From the NCBI GenBank assembly GCA_050248375.1, contig JBFWSL010000201.1, positions 1-6,937 of the forward strand: a DNA stretch of 6,937 nt. Direction: 5' to 3'. Position numbers and translations under genes: made by a program. The notes under the pieces were generated by a model, which did no database searches, was not told the DNA's origin, and was given only the letters and a program-made list of their open reading frames with translations. Origin of the DNA: JAYZVT01 sp050248375. GTDB lineage: Bacteria; Pseudomonadota; Alphaproteobacteria; Rhizobiales; Methyloligellaceae. Shown here piece by piece: positions 6,509 to 6,937 of this stretch. Every line of letters begins with the position of its first letter. The stretch's first letter is position 1.

Positions 6509-6937
6509 GTGCCCAGCCGAACCAGACCCGCCGCACGGCCGCGCCGCCCGCATGCGCCCGGCCGCCGTGGCCTTACCCGCACGGCCGCCAGCATCGCCGT
6601 GGTCGGCATCGCGGGCCTCGGCGCCATCTATTTCTTCTCATGGGCGCAACTCGTCATAATTCCGTTCGCGGTGGCGACGGTCACGGGCCTGACCCTCAGC
6701 CCGGTCGCCTTCCGGCTGGAGCGTCACATGCCTCCCGCCTTCTCCGCGCTCGTCCTGCTGCTTGCCATCTTCGCGCTGGCCGCCGGCCTCTTCGCCGCCC
6801 TTGCCATTCCGGCCCAGTACTGGTCGTCGCGCCTGCCAGAGGTGCAGTTCGCGCTGCGGGACCGGTTGTATTCGCTCCAGGGGCCCTTCGAGACCCTGAG
6901 CAAGATCGGCAAGACCGTCGAGGAGGCGAAGGAAGCC
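6509..6937 (+). CDS. Second AI-2E family transporter, N-terminal part, cut by window edge
   Basis: From GTG 6509 the frame stays open for 143 codons to the edge of the window. The first 24 residues are basic, with eight arginines, as expected for a cytoplasmic N-terminus. Hydrophobic segments follow at about 28-44, 46-68 and 77-101. The second ends with LTLSP and a short charged turn, RLERHMPPAFSALVLL, the family's usual loop before the third segment. After that comes a polar, probably helical stretch (LPEVQFALRDRLYSLQ, then the GPFETLSKIGKTVEEA region), also normal for this family. The start is set by the strong ribosome site. The substrate is unknown. The gene is divergent from rnd with about 200 bases between them. 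It is on the same strand as the AI-2E-type gene at the left edge and is a separate copy; the two visible parts do not overlap in the protein, so their similarity cannot be judged here. Confidence 0.82.
   Translation, partial: MPSRTRPAARPRRPHAPGRRGLTRTAASIAVVGIAGLGAIYFFSWAQLVIIPFAVATVTGLTLSPVAFRLERHMPPAFSALVLLLAIFALAAGLFAALAIPAQYWSSRLPEVQFALRDRLYSLQGPFETLSKIGKTVEEAKEA

Noticed and set aside
5517..6659. A plus-strand open frame of 380 codons opposite rnd.
   Set aside because: It mirrors rnd, which has every catalytic motif intact. The translation shows low-complexity H/V/Q/G/R composition without a family signature.

Overview
The window reads as a stretch of chromosome from a GC-rich alphaproteobacterium. 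Codon third positions are strongly G/C. A short, DnaA-like HdaA protein sits next to ppk1 and ppx, an arrangement I associate from memory with Alphaproteobacteria such as Caulobacter and Rhodospirillales. I see no insertion sequence, phage gene, tRNA, rRNA or CRISPR array. Most of it is conserved housekeeping DNA, and the interest lies in gene boundaries and leaders.

Layout, left to right. (1) The C-terminal end of an AI-2E/PerM-family membrane protein (+) enters from the left edge. (2) hda (+) follows after 44 bases; it encodes a regulator of DnaA. (3) A leader of about 215 bases carries a terminator-like hairpin that includes the hda stop codon, and a weak Pho-box-like element. (4) ppk1 (+) encodes polyphosphate kinase. 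(5) ppx (+) encodes an exopolyphosphatase of the Ppx/GppA type. It is in the same frame as ppk1, separated by one amber codon, and has no ATG, GTG or TTG before its first catalytic motif; CTG at 3526 is the best start. (6) rnd (-) encodes ribonuclease D and runs toward ppx; the two coding regions overlap by 37 bases at their 3' ends. (7) About 200 bases between rnd and the last gene hold several inverted repeats. (8) The N-terminal part of a second AI-2E-family membrane protein (+) runs off the right edge.

Functionally, ppk1 and ppx form a make-and-break pair for inorganic polyphosphate, probably co-transcribed. hda restrains re-initiation of replication by stimulating ATP hydrolysis on DnaA at the sliding clamp. 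rnd trims RNA 3' ends. The two AI-2E-family proteins are membrane proteins whose substrate cannot be read from sequence. I did not find a new multi-gene system. The best leads are the missing canonical ppx start with the lone amber codon between ppk1 and ppx, the ppx/rnd overlap, and the hairpin-rich leader of the right-hand membrane protein gene.
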